Source: Psychroserpens ponticola (GTDB lineage Bacteria > Bacteroidota > Bacteroidia > Flavobacteriales > Flavobacteriaceae). From it: DNA of 64,000 nucleotides. Shown one piece after another: positions 38,500 to 48,473 of this stretch (position 1 is its first letter; each line of letters starts with the position of its first letter). The translations under genes were made by a program, and so were the position numbers. The notes under the pieces were generated by a model, which made no database searches, was not told where the DNA came from, and was given only the letters and a program-made list of their open reading frames with translations. The stretch is from the NCBI RefSeq assembly GCF_023556315.2, contig NZ_CP116221.1, forward strand, positions 434,001 through 498,000, read 5' to 3'.

Positions 38500-38507
38500 T
38501 ACATTTG
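38500..38507 (+). promoter_or_regulatory. Candidate -7 box for the membrane protein at 38531
   Basis: TACATTTG matches TAnnTTTG, 23 bp before the ATG. No -33 TTG is seen at the usual spacing. It is divergent from the miaB promoter. Confidence 0.4.
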
Positions 38508-38530
38508 AGGAACGAATCAATCTATTACAA

Positions 38531-39280
38531 ATGGCATTTCAAAATATTCAAAATAAAATTAAAAGTTCTCAAAAATTAGATTTTGGGAATATACTTGACC
38601 TTTCTATTAAACTATTTAAAGAGGTTTGGTTAAAAGGAGTTTTAATGATTTTAATTACGATGGTTTTTGGAGGTGTTATCGCTATTTTATTTGTGTCTAT
38701 TGGTCTAATTCCAAACCCTTATGATGTTGCAGGAAGTGAAGCGTTAAATTTAACAACCTATTATGCTAAAAGTGCATTTAATAATTTACCTCAAACAATT
38801 GTCGTTAGTCCTGTGGTTTTTGGAATGTTAGCTGGTTTTTATAGAATTTGTAAGCAAGTTGATTTAAAGGAGTCTCAAGACGATGATATATTTTATTTTT
38901 TTAAAGGTGATAATGTTAGAAAGGTATTAATGCTTGGTCTCATATACTCAATAATTGCTACTGTTGCACAAGCGTTATTTTTATTACCTTATATATATGT
39001 CTTCATTCCTTTATCATTTTTTGCGGTTGTTTTTGCTCATAATCCAGAATTGAGTGAAACAGAAATTGTTAAACTAAGCTTTAGTTTAGGGAATAAGAAA
39101 TGGTTTTTAACCTTCGGATTAATGTTTATTACTGGGATTTTAGGCATGCTTGGTATTATCGCTTGTGGAATAGGCGTTATATTCACTATTTCAATAGTTT
39201 ACCTACCAGTCTATTTTATATATCGTGAAGTTGTAGGTTTTGAAGATCATGATGAAATCAAATACATTGGCAGTGAATAA
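38531..39280 (+). CDS. Multi-pass membrane protein of unknown function
   Basis: A 249-residue integral membrane protein with about five or six spans, preceded by a short polar N-terminus (IQNKIKSSQKLDFGNILDLSIKLF). Proteins of this type in flavobacteria are sometimes labelled beta-carotene monooxygenase; nothing in this sequence (no four-His iron site) supports that name. Charged loops hold FKGDNVRKVL and NPELSETEIVKLSFSLGNKKW. It stands alone, divergent from miaB and 53 bp before a small lipoprotein gene. Confidence 0.75.
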   Translation: MAFQNIQNKIKSSQKLDFGNILDLSIKLFKEVWLKGVLMILITMVFGGVIAILFVSIGLIPNPYDVAGSEALNLTTYYAKSAFNNLPQTIVVSPVVFGMLAGFYRICKQVDLKESQDDDIFYFFKGDNVRKVLMLGLIYSIIATVAQALFLLPYIYVFIPLSFFAVVFAHNPELSETEIVKLSFSLGNKKWFLTFGLMFITGILGMLGIIACGIGVIFTISIVYLPVYFIYREVVGFEDHDEIKYIGSE

Positions 39281-39333
39281 GGAATTTAACGCAACCATTT
39301 GTTTGTTTGTACATCTAAATAAAAATTGATGTT

Positions 39334-39777
39334 ATGAAATTATCTAAAATTAGTATGGCTTTAATCTGTTTCCCGTTATTATTGATGAATACGCAATGTG
39401 ATGAAGATGATGACTTTCAAGTTCGTAATTGTGGTCAAACAGTCATTATTGATAATGCGTTTTATGAATCTGCAATTTCAGGAGATTATGCATTAGTTGG
39501 TTTTGAAATTATTGAAGATTGCTTAACCATTGAAGTTTCAGCAAGTGGATGTGATGGCGAGTCATGGAGTATGGTTTTAGTTGACTCAGGAGCTGTTGCT
39601 GAATCATCACCAGAACAGCGTTATTTAAAGTTTGTATTTACAAATGAGGAAGCATGTTTGGCAGTGTTTAGTCAGAGTCGTGTATTTGATCTTTCAGGAT
39701 TAAGAGTTGATGGCTCAAATGAAATAGTTTTGAATATTGAAGGTGTTCCAGATCCTATTAATTATTTATATCCATAA
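39334..39777 (+). CDS. Small Cys-containing lipoprotein of unknown function
   Basis: A 147-residue predicted lipoprotein. The signal peptide has the lipobox MNTQC with Cys23, then an acidic stretch EDDDDF. Four further Cys (in NCGQ, EDCLT, SGCDG and EACLA) suggest two disulfides in the exported domain. The rest is predicted beta-rich with no recognised family. It is followed by topA with an independent promoter. Confidence 0.7.
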   Translation: MKLSKISMALICFPLLLMNTQCDEDDDFQVRNCGQTVIIDNAFYESAISGDYALVGFEIIEDCLTIEVSASGCDGESWSMVLVDSGAVAESSPEQRYLKFVFTNEEACLAVFSQSRVFDLSGLRVDGSNEIVLNIEGVPDPINYLYP

Positions 39778-39916
39778 ATTAAAATGAGGTCATACATTAT
39801 ATATGTATTAAATTTTACACTTTTTTTAAGTGAATTTTCATAGATAAACACACACTTTTTTAAGATTAAATACCATCGAAATTTTTAAAAATTAGGATGA
39901 TAAATTTTTTTTGACA

Positions 39917-39924
39917 TACATTTG
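39917..39924 (+). promoter_or_regulatory. Candidate -7 box for topA
   Basis: TACATTTG matches TAnnTTTG, 20 bp before the chosen topA ATG. An in-frame TTG overlapping this box was therefore rejected as start. Confidence 0.45.
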
Positions 39925-39943
39925 TAGCCTGAAAAAATCAAAT

Positions 39944-42463
39944 ATGCCGAAGAATTTAGTCATTGTAGAGTCACCAGCAAAAGCCAAAACCATAGAAAAA
40001 TTTCTTGGAAAAGATTTTAAAGTAGAATCTAGTTTTGGACATATTGCAGACTTACCTTCAAAAGAATTAGGAGTAGATGTAGATGGAGATTTTGATCCTA
40101 AATATCAAGTTTCAAAAGACAAGAAAGATGTCGTTAAAAAATTAAAGGAGCTCGCTAAAAAAGCTGAAATGGTTTGGTTAGCAAGTGATGAGGATCGTGA
40201 AGGAGAGGCTATTGCGTGGCACTTAGCTGAAACTTTAAAATTAGATAAATCAAAGACGAAACGTATTGTTTTTCATGAGATTACAAAATCTGCCATTCAA
40301 AATGCAATCGAAAACCCAAGAGGTATAGATTATGATTTGGTAGATGCGCAACAAGCAAGACGTGTTTTAGATCGTATAGTTGGTTACGAATTATCTCCAG
40401 TATTATGGAGAAAAGTAAAAGGCGGATTATCTGCAGGACGTGTGCAATCGGTTTCAGTACGTTTAATTGTAGAACGTGAACGTGAAATTATTGATTTTAC
40501 TGCTGAAGCGTCTTATCGTATTGATGCTGAGTTTTCAAATGAAGATGGACAAACATTTAAAGCAAAACTTCCAAAGAATTTTTCTTCAAAAAAAGAAGCC
40601 TATGCCTTTTTAGAATCTAATGCAAATGCAGATTTTAAAGTAGCAGATTTACAAAAAAAACCAGCAAAGAAATCACCAGCAGCACCATTTACAACGTCTA
40701 CCTTACAACAAGAAGCATCCAGAAAGTTAGGATTTTCAGTTAGTAGAACAATGCAAAATGCACAACGTTTATATGAAGCTGGTTTGATTACTTATATGAG
40801 AACTGATAGTGTTAATTTATCTAATGAAGCTCAAAAAGGAGCAAAAGCAGAAATTGAAGATGCTTATGGTTCTAAGTTTAGTAAATCAAGACAATATAAA
40901 GGAAAATCAAAAGGAGCTCAAGAAGCTCACGAAGCGATTAGACCAACAGATTTTAAAAAACATTCCGTAGATATTGAGCGTGATCAAGCACGATTATATG
41001 ATTTAATTTGGAAACGTGCTATTGCCTCTCAAATGAGTGATGCAGAGTTAGAACGTACCAATGTGAAAATTAATGCGTCAACTCATAAAGAAACATTTAC
41101 TGCTAATGGTGAGGTGATTACTTTTGAAGGGTTTTTAAAAGTATATCTTGAAGGTACAGATGATGAAGATACTGAGCAAGAAGGAATGTTGCCTGCAATG
41201 AAAGTCAATGAAACACTATTAAATAGTTATATCACTGCAACTGAGCGTTTTTCTCGTCCACCATATCGTTACACTGAAGCATCTCTAGTTAAAAAATTAG
41301 AAGAATTAGGTATTGGTCGTCCGTCAACATATGCACCAACAATTTCTACGATACAGAATAGAAATTATGTAGAAAAAGGATCTAATGAAGGTGTAGAAAG
41401 AGATTATACACAACTCCTACTTCAAAGCGGAAGTGTAAAAGATAATTCACTTACAGAAAAAGTAAATAGTGATAAAGGAAAATTGGTGCCAACAGATATT
41501 GGAATGATAGTTACCGATTTTCTTGTCAATCATTTTGGAGGTATCTTAGATTATAATTTTACAGCAAAAGTAGAGGCGGATTTTGATGAAATTGCTGAAG
41601 GAAAAGAAGATTGGAAAAAAATGATGAAAGATTTCTATAAAGACTTTCATCCAAAAGTAGAAGATGTTGCTGCAAATGCAGATCGCGAATCTGGTGAACG
41701 TGTTCTTGGAAAAGATCCTAAAACAGGTAAGCAAGTTAGTGTGCGTTTAGGTAAATTCGGGCCAATGGTTCAAATAGGTACAGTTGATGATGAAGAGAAA
41801 CCTCAATTTGCAAGCTTATCTCCAGATCAACAATTAACTACGATTACTTATGAAGAAGCAATGGAGCTATTTAAGTTGCCAAAGCAATTAGGAACTTATG
41901 AAGATGAACCTGTTGAGGTTAATAATGGTCGTTTTGGTCCTTATGTGAAATTTGGAAAGCAATTCGTTTCACTTCCAAAAGGTACAAATCCAATGGATGT
42001 AGAGATGGATATGGCTATTGAATTGATTAAAGAAAAGCAAAAAGCTGATGCTCCTATATATATGTATCAAGATTTACCTGTTCAAAAAGGAAAAGGACGT
42101 TTTGGGCCATTTATAAAATGGAACAGTATGTTTATCAATGTCAACAAAAAATACGATTGGGATAATTTATCTGATACTGATATTGTAACTTTGATTGAAG
42201 AAAAAATTCAGAAAGAAATTGATAAAGTCATTCACAATTGGGAAGAAGAAGGGATTCGAGTTGAAAAGGCACGATGGGGAAGACATAATATTATTAAAGG
42301 AAAAATAAAAGTAGAGCTTCCAAAAACAGTTGATGTTTCAGAAATGACTTTAGAGCAAGCTAAAGCTGAAATAGAAAAGAAGGCTCCTAAGAAAAAAGCG
42401 CCTAAGAAAAAAACTGCAACAAAAAAGAAGACTACTAAAAAGAAAACAGCTACTAAAAAGTAA
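39944..42463 (+). CDS. topA: DNA topoisomerase I
   Basis: Type IA topoisomerase that relaxes negative supercoils, 839 residues from the ATG at 39944 (MPKNLVIVESPAKAKTIEKF). The TOPRIM domain carries ASDEDREGEAIAWHL and the active-site Tyr is residue 284 (GLITYMRTDS). The C-terminal part has topoisomerase C-repeats (RFGPYVKFG, RFGPFIKWN) instead of zinc fingers, then a tail of nearly pure Lys, Thr, Ala and Pro (about 808-839) that likely binds DNA backbone. An arginase-like gene follows after 5 bp and the gld cluster after that, a typical flavobacterial order. Confidence 0.97.
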   Translation: MPKNLVIVESPAKAKTIEKFLGKDFKVESSFGHIADLPSKELGVDVDGDFDPKYQVSKDKKDVVKKLKELAKKAEMVWLASDEDREGEAIAWHLAETLKLDKSKTKRIVFHEITKSAIQNAIENPRGIDYDLVDAQQARRVLDRIVGYELSPVLWRKVKGGLSAGRVQSVSVRLIVEREREIIDFTAEASYRIDAEFSNEDGQTFKAKLPKNFSSKKEAYAFLESNANADFKVADLQKKPAKKSPAAPFTTSTLQQEASRKLGFSVSRTMQNAQRLYEAGLITYMRTDSVNLSNEAQKGAKAEIEDAYGSKFSKSRQYKGKSKGAQEAHEAIRPTDFKKHSVDIERDQARLYDLIWKRAIASQMSDAELERTNVKINASTHKETFTANGEVITFEGFLKVYLEGTDDEDTEQEGMLPAMKVNETLLNSYITATERFSRPPYRYTEASLVKKLEELGIGRPSTYAPTISTIQNRNYVEKGSNEGVERDYTQLLLQSGSVKDNSLTEKVNSDKGKLVPTDIGMIVTDFLVNHFGGILDYNFTAKVEADFDEIAEGKEDWKKMMKDFYKDFHPKVEDVAANADRESGERVLGKDPKTGKQVSVRLGKFGPMVQIGTVDDEEKPQFASLSPDQQLTTITYEEAMELFKLPKQLGTYEDEPVEVNNGRFGPYVKFGKQFVSLPKGTNPMDVEMDMAIELIKEKQKADAPIYMYQDLPVQKGKGRFGPFIKWNSMFINVNKKYDWDNLSDTDIVTLIEEKIQKEIDKVIHNWEEEGIRVEKARWGRHNIIKGKIKVELPKTVDVSEMTLEQAKAEIEKKAPKKKAPKKKTATKKKTTKKKTATKK

Positions 42464-42468
42464 TATAA

Positions 42469-43635
42469 ATGAATTTTAATTTTTTGTCTCCTGTAACAGA
42501 TTCAGTATTAGCTCATAATGAACTTTTATCTGAGCAAGCGCTAGGTAAAAAAATTAAAATACATTCTACCCAAAACGGAATCCCGAATCTAGAAGGAGTT
42601 CGGTTAGTAATCATTGGTGTAAAAGAAAACCGTAACGATGTTAATTATATGGGAGAAGAGCTAAACTTTGATACCATTCGTACATCGTTATATTCTCTAT
42701 TTCCTGGAAACTGGCATACAAATATTGCCGATTTAGGTGATATTCCTGCAGGATCAACGATTGAAGATACTTACTATGCTGTACGTACAATTATTTCTGT
42801 TTTAATTGAAAAAAAGATCATTCCAATAATAATAGGCGGAAGTCAAGATTTAACTTATGCTAATTATCGTGCATATGATACTATGGCTCCTATGGTTAAT
42901 ATTGTGAATGTAGATAGTAATTTTGATTTAGGAGATGCCTCTGTCGAAATGAAGAACAATAGTTTCTTTGGTAAAATCATTTTAGAACAACCTTATAATT
43001 TATTCAATTACTCAGTTGTAGGTTATCAAACCTATTTCAATTCTCAGGAAGAGATAGATTTAATGGATAAACTCTATTTTGAAGCTTACAGATTAGGAGA
43101 AGTAACTCATAATATTAATGTGGTAGAACCTGTAATGCGTGATGCTCATATTGTAACAATGGATTTGAAATCTGTTCGTGCTGCAGAAGTAGGAGCAAAA
43201 CAAAAGTATTCACCGAATGGTTTTAATGGAAAAGAGATTTGTGCTATTTCACGTTATGCTGGTATTAGTAATAAGGTGTCCTCTTTTGGTATTTATGAAT
43301 TCAAATCTACTACAGAACTAGATGCGACTCCAATGCTAATATCTCAAATGATATGGTATTTCATCGAAGGTGTTAACTGTAGAATAAATGATGATGGTTT
43401 TGAGGATGAAAATAACTATCAAAAATACAATGTACTTATTGAAGATGAAGAGCTTATATTCTATAAAAGTATAAAAACTGGACGATGGTGGATAGAAATA
43501 CCTTTTTTGCCAAATGTTAATAATAAATTAAAAAAGCATACGTTATTACCTTGCACGCACGAAGATTATCTAGAAGCGAGTCAAGGTAAAATACCAGAAA
43601 GATGGTATAAAGCGTATAAAAAGAACAGTTTTTAG
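42469..43635 (+). CDS. Arginase-fold protein (formimidoylglutamase-like) with altered metal site
   Basis: A 388-residue ureohydrolase-fold protein that is usually annotated as formimidoylglutamase. The active-site motifs are degenerate. The canonical GGDHS reads GGSQD (123-127), DAHxD reads D149-S-N-F-D153, and the final DxD motif reads D232-L-K. Three Asp remain, but both His ligands and one Asp are lost, so binuclear Mn catalysis is doubtful. There are no other hut genes in view. It is translated 5 bp after topA and precedes gldK, an order I recall as common in this family, so a role tied to gliding or secretion is possible but speculative. Confidence 0.75.
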   Translation: MNFNFLSPVTDSVLAHNELLSEQALGKKIKIHSTQNGIPNLEGVRLVIIGVKENRNDVNYMGEELNFDTIRTSLYSLFPGNWHTNIADLGDIPAGSTIEDTYYAVRTIISVLIEKKIIPIIIGGSQDLTYANYRAYDTMAPMVNIVNVDSNFDLGDASVEMKNNSFFGKIILEQPYNLFNYSVVGYQTYFNSQEEIDLMDKLYFEAYRLGEVTHNINVVEPVMRDAHIVTMDLKSVRAAEVGAKQKYSPNGFNGKEICAISRYAGISNKVSSFGIYEFKSTTELDATPMLISQMIWYFIEGVNCRINDDGFEDENNYQKYNVLIEDEELIFYKSIKTGRWWIEIPFLPNVNNKLKKHTLLPCTHEDYLEASQGKIPERWYKAYKKNSF

Positions 43636-43682
43636 TATATTTAGCTTTTAAAATTTCAACGCTTTTTTAATCGATGAAATGT

Positions 43683-43690
43683 TAATTTTG
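43683..43690 (+). promoter_or_regulatory. Candidate -7 box upstream of gldK
   Basis: TAATTTTG matches TAnnTTTG, 133 bp before the gldK ATG. The long leader includes a 9-bp inverted repeat (43712-43720 with 43726-43734). Both are tentative; no -33 element was found. Confidence 0.3.
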
Positions 43691-43823
43691 TAGGATGAAA
43701 TGCAAAAAAACTGTAAAAAAAATTGTTTTTTACAAAATATATAAATATGTTTACTGCCTTAAAAAAAATAAACACATTTTTAAGACATATAATTACAACT
43801 AAATAATTTAACCTCGAGTTTCT

Positions 43824-45194
43824 ATGAATATTAAGAAGTTTGTTTTATTGACTGCTGTTTTAGCTTTATTAGTCAGTTGTGGCTCTGGTGACAGAGGAGA
43901 ACTGATAGGAGTTAAAGGAAAGAAATGGCATCCTGAAAAACCTTATGGTATGGCACTTGTTCCTGGTGGAGCATTTATTATGGGAAAATCAGATGATGAC
44001 CTTGCTGGTGTTCAAGATGCACCAACACGAACTGTTACAGTTAGAGCGTTCTATATGGACGAAACTGAAATTACTAACAGCGAATATCGTGAATTTGTAT
44101 ATTGGGTTAGAGATTCAATATTAAAGACTAAACTAGCAATTTTAGCTGATGAAATTGGCGAAACTCCAGGTACTGGAGGAATTGGAGAGTTTGCATTTAA
44201 TGATGCCGATCCAGAAAACATGTCTGTGTACGAGAAATACATGTATGATAACTATAGTGGATTAGGACCAACTGGTTATGAAGGCCGTAAACTTAATCGC
44301 GATGCTGAATTGATTTTCGATACCAACGACTATCCAGATGAGTATTATGCTGAAGTTATGGATACGATGTATATACCTATTGAGGAATCATATAATGGGC
44401 AACGTACTTGGGATGTGAAGAAATTTAAGTTCCAGTATAAATATATGGATATCCAAAAAGCTGCCAAAGATCGTAACTTATCACGTAAAGATGTTATAAT
44501 TACTGAAGAAGTTGAAGTGTATCCAGACACAACTGCTTGGATTCGAGATTTTTCATATTCTTATAATGAGCCAATGCATAATGATTATTTCTGGCATGAC
44601 GCTTATGGTGATTATCCTGTAGTAGGAGTGTCTTGGAAACAAGCTACAGCTTTCTGTCAATGGAGAACATTAAAGAAAAATACATATCAAAAAAGTAAAG
44701 GGAAGCCATTTGTAAATACGTTTAGATTACCTTCAGAAGCAGAGTGGGAATACGCTGCGAGAGGTGGTCTTCAAGGAGCGACTTATCCTTGGGGTGGACC
44801 TTATGCTAAAAATGATAGAGGTTGCTTTATGGCGAACTTTAAACCATTAAGAGGTGATTATGCAGCAGATCAAGCACTTTATACTGTTGAAGCTGATGCG
44901 TATGAGCCAAATGACTTCGACCTTTATAATATGGCAGGAAATGTTTCAGAATGGGTTCAAGGATCTTATGATCCTGCTTCATACGAGTATTCTGCATCAT
45001 TTAATCCAAATGTAAATGATCCAGATAACGAACGTAAAGTTGTTCGTGGAGGATCTTGGAAAGATGTTGCATACTTCTTACAAGTAAGTTCTAGAGATTA
45101 CGAATATGCAGATTCTGCAAGAAGCTACATTGGATTTAGAACAGTTCAGGATTATATGGGAACTGAAGTAACATTAAATGCAGCAACTAACTAA
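43824..45194 (+). CDS. gldK: Gliding motility / T9SS lipoprotein GldK
   Basis: Outer-membrane lipoprotein (456 residues) that with GldN forms the periplasmic ring of the type IX secretion system. The lipobox LLVSC gives Cys19. The body is an FGE/SUMF1-like domain: MALVPGGAFIMG, TRTVTVRAFYMDETEITNSEYREF, SEAEWEYAARGG, YPWGG, FDLYNMAGNVSEWVQ and VVRGGSWKD. The formylglycine-generating Cys are absent, as in the family, so the fold is structural. It is the first gene of gldKLMN. Confidence 0.97.
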   Translation: MNIKKFVLLTAVLALLVSCGSGDRGELIGVKGKKWHPEKPYGMALVPGGAFIMGKSDDDLAGVQDAPTRTVTVRAFYMDETEITNSEYREFVYWVRDSILKTKLAILADEIGETPGTGGIGEFAFNDADPENMSVYEKYMYDNYSGLGPTGYEGRKLNRDAELIFDTNDYPDEYYAEVMDTMYIPIEESYNGQRTWDVKKFKFQYKYMDIQKAAKDRNLSRKDVIITEEVEVYPDTTAWIRDFSYSYNEPMHNDYFWHDAYGDYPVVGVSWKQATAFCQWRTLKKNTYQKSKGKPFVNTFRLPSEAEWEYAARGGLQGATYPWGGPYAKNDRGCFMANFKPLRGDYAADQALYTVEADAYEPNDFDLYNMAGNVSEWVQGSYDPASYEYSASFNPNVNDPDNERKVVRGGSWKDVAYFLQVSSRDYEYADSARSYIGFRTVQDYMGTEVTLNAATN

Positions 45195-45263
45195 TAATTA
45201 ACTAAACTAAATATATTAATCTACCTTAAGTAATTAACTTAGGCTTAAAACTAAAAACAAATT

Positions 45264-45896
45264 ATGGCACAAAAGAAATTATCAACAATGAATATGGTCT
45301 ACGGACTTGGAGCAGCAATTGTAATTGTAGGAGCTTTATTCAAAATACAACACTGGCCTTATGGATCTTTAATCTTAACTATAGGTATGATTGTTGAAGC
45401 ATTAGTATTTACTTTATCTGCTTTCGAAAAGCAAGGTGGTGAATTAGATTGGTCTTTAGTGTATCCAGAATTAGCTGGTGGTCAATCATTAGGTGGTAAA
45501 AAGAAAAAAGAAGAGCCTAAAGATGCTGAAGGATTACTGTCTAAAAAATTAGATAACCTTTTAAAAGAAGCTAAAATTGATGGTGAATTAATGGCAAGCT
45601 TAGGGTCAAGTATCAAAAATTTCGAAGGCGCTGCAAAAGGAATCAGTCCAACTGTTGATTCTATGAATGCTCAAAAGAAATATAGCGAAGAAATGTCTTT
45701 AGCTGCTGCTCAAATGGAATCATTAAATAGCCTTTATAAAGTACAAATGGAAAGCGCTAATCGTCAAGCTACTATTAATGAAGAAGCTGTTGAAAACGCA
45801 ACTAAATTAAAAGAACAAATGCAATCATTAGCATCTAACTTGTCATCTTTAAATGGTGTTTATGGTGGAATGCTTACTGCAATGAATAAAAGCTAA
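45264..45896 (+). CDS. gldL: Gliding motility / T9SS motor protein GldL
   Basis: Inner-membrane proton-channel subunit, 210 residues. Two spans near the N-terminus (about 10-30 and 33-55) hold Lys27 (ALFKIQH) and Glu45 (IVEALVF), at the positions of the ion-path Lys and Glu in F. johnsoniae GldL. The C-terminal cytoplasmic region is helical with long coiled-coil character. GldL5-GldM2 complexes convert the proton gradient into rotation that powers secretion and gliding. It lies 69 bp after gldK and 57 bp before gldM. Confidence 0.97.
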   Translation: MAQKKLSTMNMVYGLGAAIVIVGALFKIQHWPYGSLILTIGMIVEALVFTLSAFEKQGGELDWSLVYPELAGGQSLGGKKKKEEPKDAEGLLSKKLDNLLKEAKIDGELMASLGSSIKNFEGAAKGISPTVDSMNAQKKYSEEMSLAAAQMESLNSLYKVQMESANRQATINEEAVENATKLKEQMQSLASNLSSLNGVYGGMLTAMNKS

Positions 45897-45953
45897 TTAG
45901 TTTTTAAACTAGAATTAATAATAACTATTAACAAACTAAAAAACTAATTTAAA

Positions 45954-47516
45954 ATGGCAGGAGGAAAATTATCTGCAAGGCAGAAAATGATTAACTTAAT
46001 GTACTTAGTATTTATTGCTATGATGGCGATGAATATGTCTAAAGAAGTACTATCCGCTTTCGGATTAATGGAAGCAAAATTTGCTGATGCTAACGAAGCG
46101 ACTTCAAATAGAAATGAAGCATTATTGACAGATTTAAAAGAAAAGGGTGTTGAAAAACCAGAAGAGTTTAAAATACCGGCTGCACGTGCTGAACAAGTAC
46201 AAATAGCATCTGATAAATTTTATAATTATCTTGAATCTTTAAAAGTAGATTTACTTAGGAAAGGAGAGTATAAAATCGATCCTGAAACTGGTAAGTTGCC
46301 TTTTGAAGCAATGGATAAAACTGATATTCTTGATGAAGCATGGTTTACAGGAGATCGCCTAACTAAAAAAGGTGATGAAGTAATGGCTGAACTTAATGGG
46401 TATAAAGACGCTATTAAAACAGTTTTAGCAACTGATGAAGCTTACAGAGGTTCTAGTGAATCTTTTGAAAAGACTTTTAGTACAGCTCAAGAGGTGAACA
46501 AAGATGGAAAGAAAATTGATTTTTTAAATTATAATTTCCAAGGTTTTCCTGCTATTGCATCTTATACGAAGTTAACAGCAATGCAAAATGATGTTAAAGT
46601 TGCAGAAGCAAGTATGTATAATTTGTTTTTAGGAAAAACGTTAACAGAAGCAACTACCTTAAATAACTATAAAGCAATCGTATTAGCTGATAAATCTGCA
46701 TTTTTTGCTGGTGAGAAGTTTCAAGGACGTGTTGTAATAGGTAAATATGCTAATGTACCACCAACTAAATTAGTTGTCGAAGGTCAAGAAGTTGATCTAT
46801 CAAAAGCTATTGATTCTTCAGGTGCTGCTCGATTAGATTTTAATGTTGGAGCTGTAGGTGAACACACAATTAATGGTGAATTTACATTTATCGAAAACGG
46901 TAAAGAGTTACCTATTAAAATTGAATCTAATTATGTTGTTGTACCAAGACCAAATTCTGCTACAATTTCTGCAGATAAGATGAACGTTGTGTATCGTGGT
47001 GTTGTAAATCCAATGACAATTTCTTTTGCTGGTGTTCCAGATAATAAAGTATCTGCTTCAGGTGCTGGATTGAAAAAAGGATCTGGTACAGGTAAATACT
47101 CAATGGTTCCTAGTTCTGGTAGAGAAGTGACAATTAATGTTACTGCAACATTAGATGATGGTTCTAAAGTAAGTGATAAAGCTGTATTTAGAATTAAAGA
47201 TATTCCTAAACCTACCGGAAAAATTAACGGTCAGAGTGAAGGTAAATTACCTAGAAATAACGTAGAGATTGGTAAAGTTGAATCTGTATTAGAAGATTTC
47301 GATTTTGATTTACCATTAACTGTAACAAGCTTTAAAATTAAAGTACCTGGTCAACCATCTGTAACATGTTCTGGAAACAGATTAAATGGAACAGCAAAAG
47401 GGGCTTTACGTAAAGCCAAAAGAGGTGCAGCAGTTCAAATTTTTGATATCAAGTCTAGAAGTACTGGGCCAGTTATCAAGCCTGCAACACCAGTTGTTAT
47501 AGAGTTATCTAACTAA
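45954..47516 (+). CDS. gldM: Gliding motility / T9SS motor protein GldM
   Basis: Inner-membrane and periplasmic partner of GldL, 520 residues. After MAGGKLSARQKMINLMY comes a single membrane span (about 16-35), then a helical D1 region and beta domains D2-D4 reaching the periplasm (GRVVIGKYANVPPTKLVVEGQ; KIPKPTGKINGQSEGKLPR). It transmits torque to the GldKN ring. The length and all domains match the family. Confidence 0.97.
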   Translation: MAGGKLSARQKMINLMYLVFIAMMAMNMSKEVLSAFGLMEAKFADANEATSNRNEALLTDLKEKGVEKPEEFKIPAARAEQVQIASDKFYNYLESLKVDLLRKGEYKIDPETGKLPFEAMDKTDILDEAWFTGDRLTKKGDEVMAELNGYKDAIKTVLATDEAYRGSSESFEKTFSTAQEVNKDGKKIDFLNYNFQGFPAIASYTKLTAMQNDVKVAEASMYNLFLGKTLTEATTLNNYKAIVLADKSAFFAGEKFQGRVVIGKYANVPPTKLVVEGQEVDLSKAIDSSGAARLDFNVGAVGEHTINGEFTFIENGKELPIKIESNYVVVPRPNSATISADKMNVVYRGVVNPMTISFAGVPDNKVSASGAGLKKGSGTGKYSMVPSSGREVTINVTATLDDGSKVSDKAVFRIKDIPKPTGKINGQSEGKLPRNNVEIGKVESVLEDFDFDLPLTVTSFKIKVPGQPSVTCSGNRLNGTAKGALRKAKRGAAVQIFDIKSRSTGPVIKPATPVVIELSN

Positions 47517-47555
47517 TCAACGTTATAGAATAACCCAAATTTAAAATTAAAAGAG

Positions 47556-48455
47556 ATGAATTATAAATTCGTATTATCAATTTTTGTTACTGTAGGAATC
47601 ACCTCTAGTGTATTTTCTCAGGCAAATATTTTAAATGCTAAAACACCTCAAGAAGTTGGTGTTAAAACTGAAGCTCAGTTAGCACTAGATAATGACAAAC
47701 CATTAGAATACGGTTATCTTGATGATAGAGATATATTGTTCTCTAAAATGACTTGGGAAAAAGTGGTTTTAGATGAACGTGTAAACTTTCCTATGTACTT
47801 TCCAACAGATACAAATAATATTGGTAAAGACAGACGTTCTTTATATCATACATTGATAAAAGCTGTTAAAGATGGAGAGATTGAAAATGTTTATAATGAT
47901 TCTTATTTTACTGAAAAAAGATCGGTTAAGGAACTTAAAGACATCACCACTAAAGTAGATACTTTAGATATTGGTTACGACCAATTAAACGCTGATGGTT
48001 ATGTAGATCCTGAATATATCACAACAAGAAATATTGAAGCTTTTGATATTAGCGCTTATTTAATTAAAGGGCTTTGGTATTTTGATAAGCGTCATGGAGA
48101 ATTAAAGTATAGAATTTTAGGTATTGCGCCAGCAGCACCAGATATTAACTTTATTGATTCTAATGACGAAACGAATAGAGTTCCAAATGCATTGTTTTGG
48201 GTGTTTTTCCCTGAAGCTAGAGAAGTTTTACACAATTCTAAAGCTTTTAATAACAAGAATAGTGCAATGCCAATATCTTTTGATCATTTGTTAAATTCTA
48301 GACGCTTTAACGCTTACATGTACAAAGAAGAAAATGTATATGGAGATCGTGAAGTAAAAGAATATGTTGCAGATAATGCTTTAATGCAAATGTTAGAATC
48401 TGATCGTATTAAAAATAAGATTCGTAATTTCGAGCAAGACATGTGGTCCTATTAA
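47556..48455 (+). CDS. gldN: Gliding motility / T9SS ring protein GldN
   Basis: Periplasmic partner of GldK, 299 residues, with a signal peptide (about 1-22, SSVFSQ). The family pattern is visible in ILFSKMTWEKVVLDERVNFPMYFPT, SAYLIKGLWYFDKRHGELKYRILGIAP, ALFWVFFPEAREVLHNSKAFN and the C-terminal FEQDMWSY. It is the last gene of gldKLMN and is followed by a strong terminator. Confidence 0.97.
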   Translation: MNYKFVLSIFVTVGITSSVFSQANILNAKTPQEVGVKTEAQLALDNDKPLEYGYLDDRDILFSKMTWEKVVLDERVNFPMYFPTDTNNIGKDRRSLYHTLIKAVKDGEIENVYNDSYFTEKRSVKELKDITTKVDTLDIGYDQLNADGYVDPEYITTRNIEAFDISAYLIKGLWYFDKRHGELKYRILGIAPAAPDINFIDSNDETNRVPNALFWVFFPEAREVLHNSKAFNNKNSAMPISFDHLLNSRRFNAYMYKEENVYGDREVKEYVADNALMQMLESDRIKNKIRNFEQDMWSY

Positions 48456-48473
48456 GTATCACATAGTATATAT

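Noticed and set aside
38531-39280. Beta-carotene 15,15'-monooxygenase name for the membrane protein
   Set aside because: The protein has only membrane spans and no carotenoid-cleavage His residues, so the name sometimes given to this group is not supported.
39911-39943. Upstream TTG start for topA
   Set aside because: It overlaps the promoter octamer TACATTTG; the MPKNLVIVESPAKAKT start at 39944 is the family standard.
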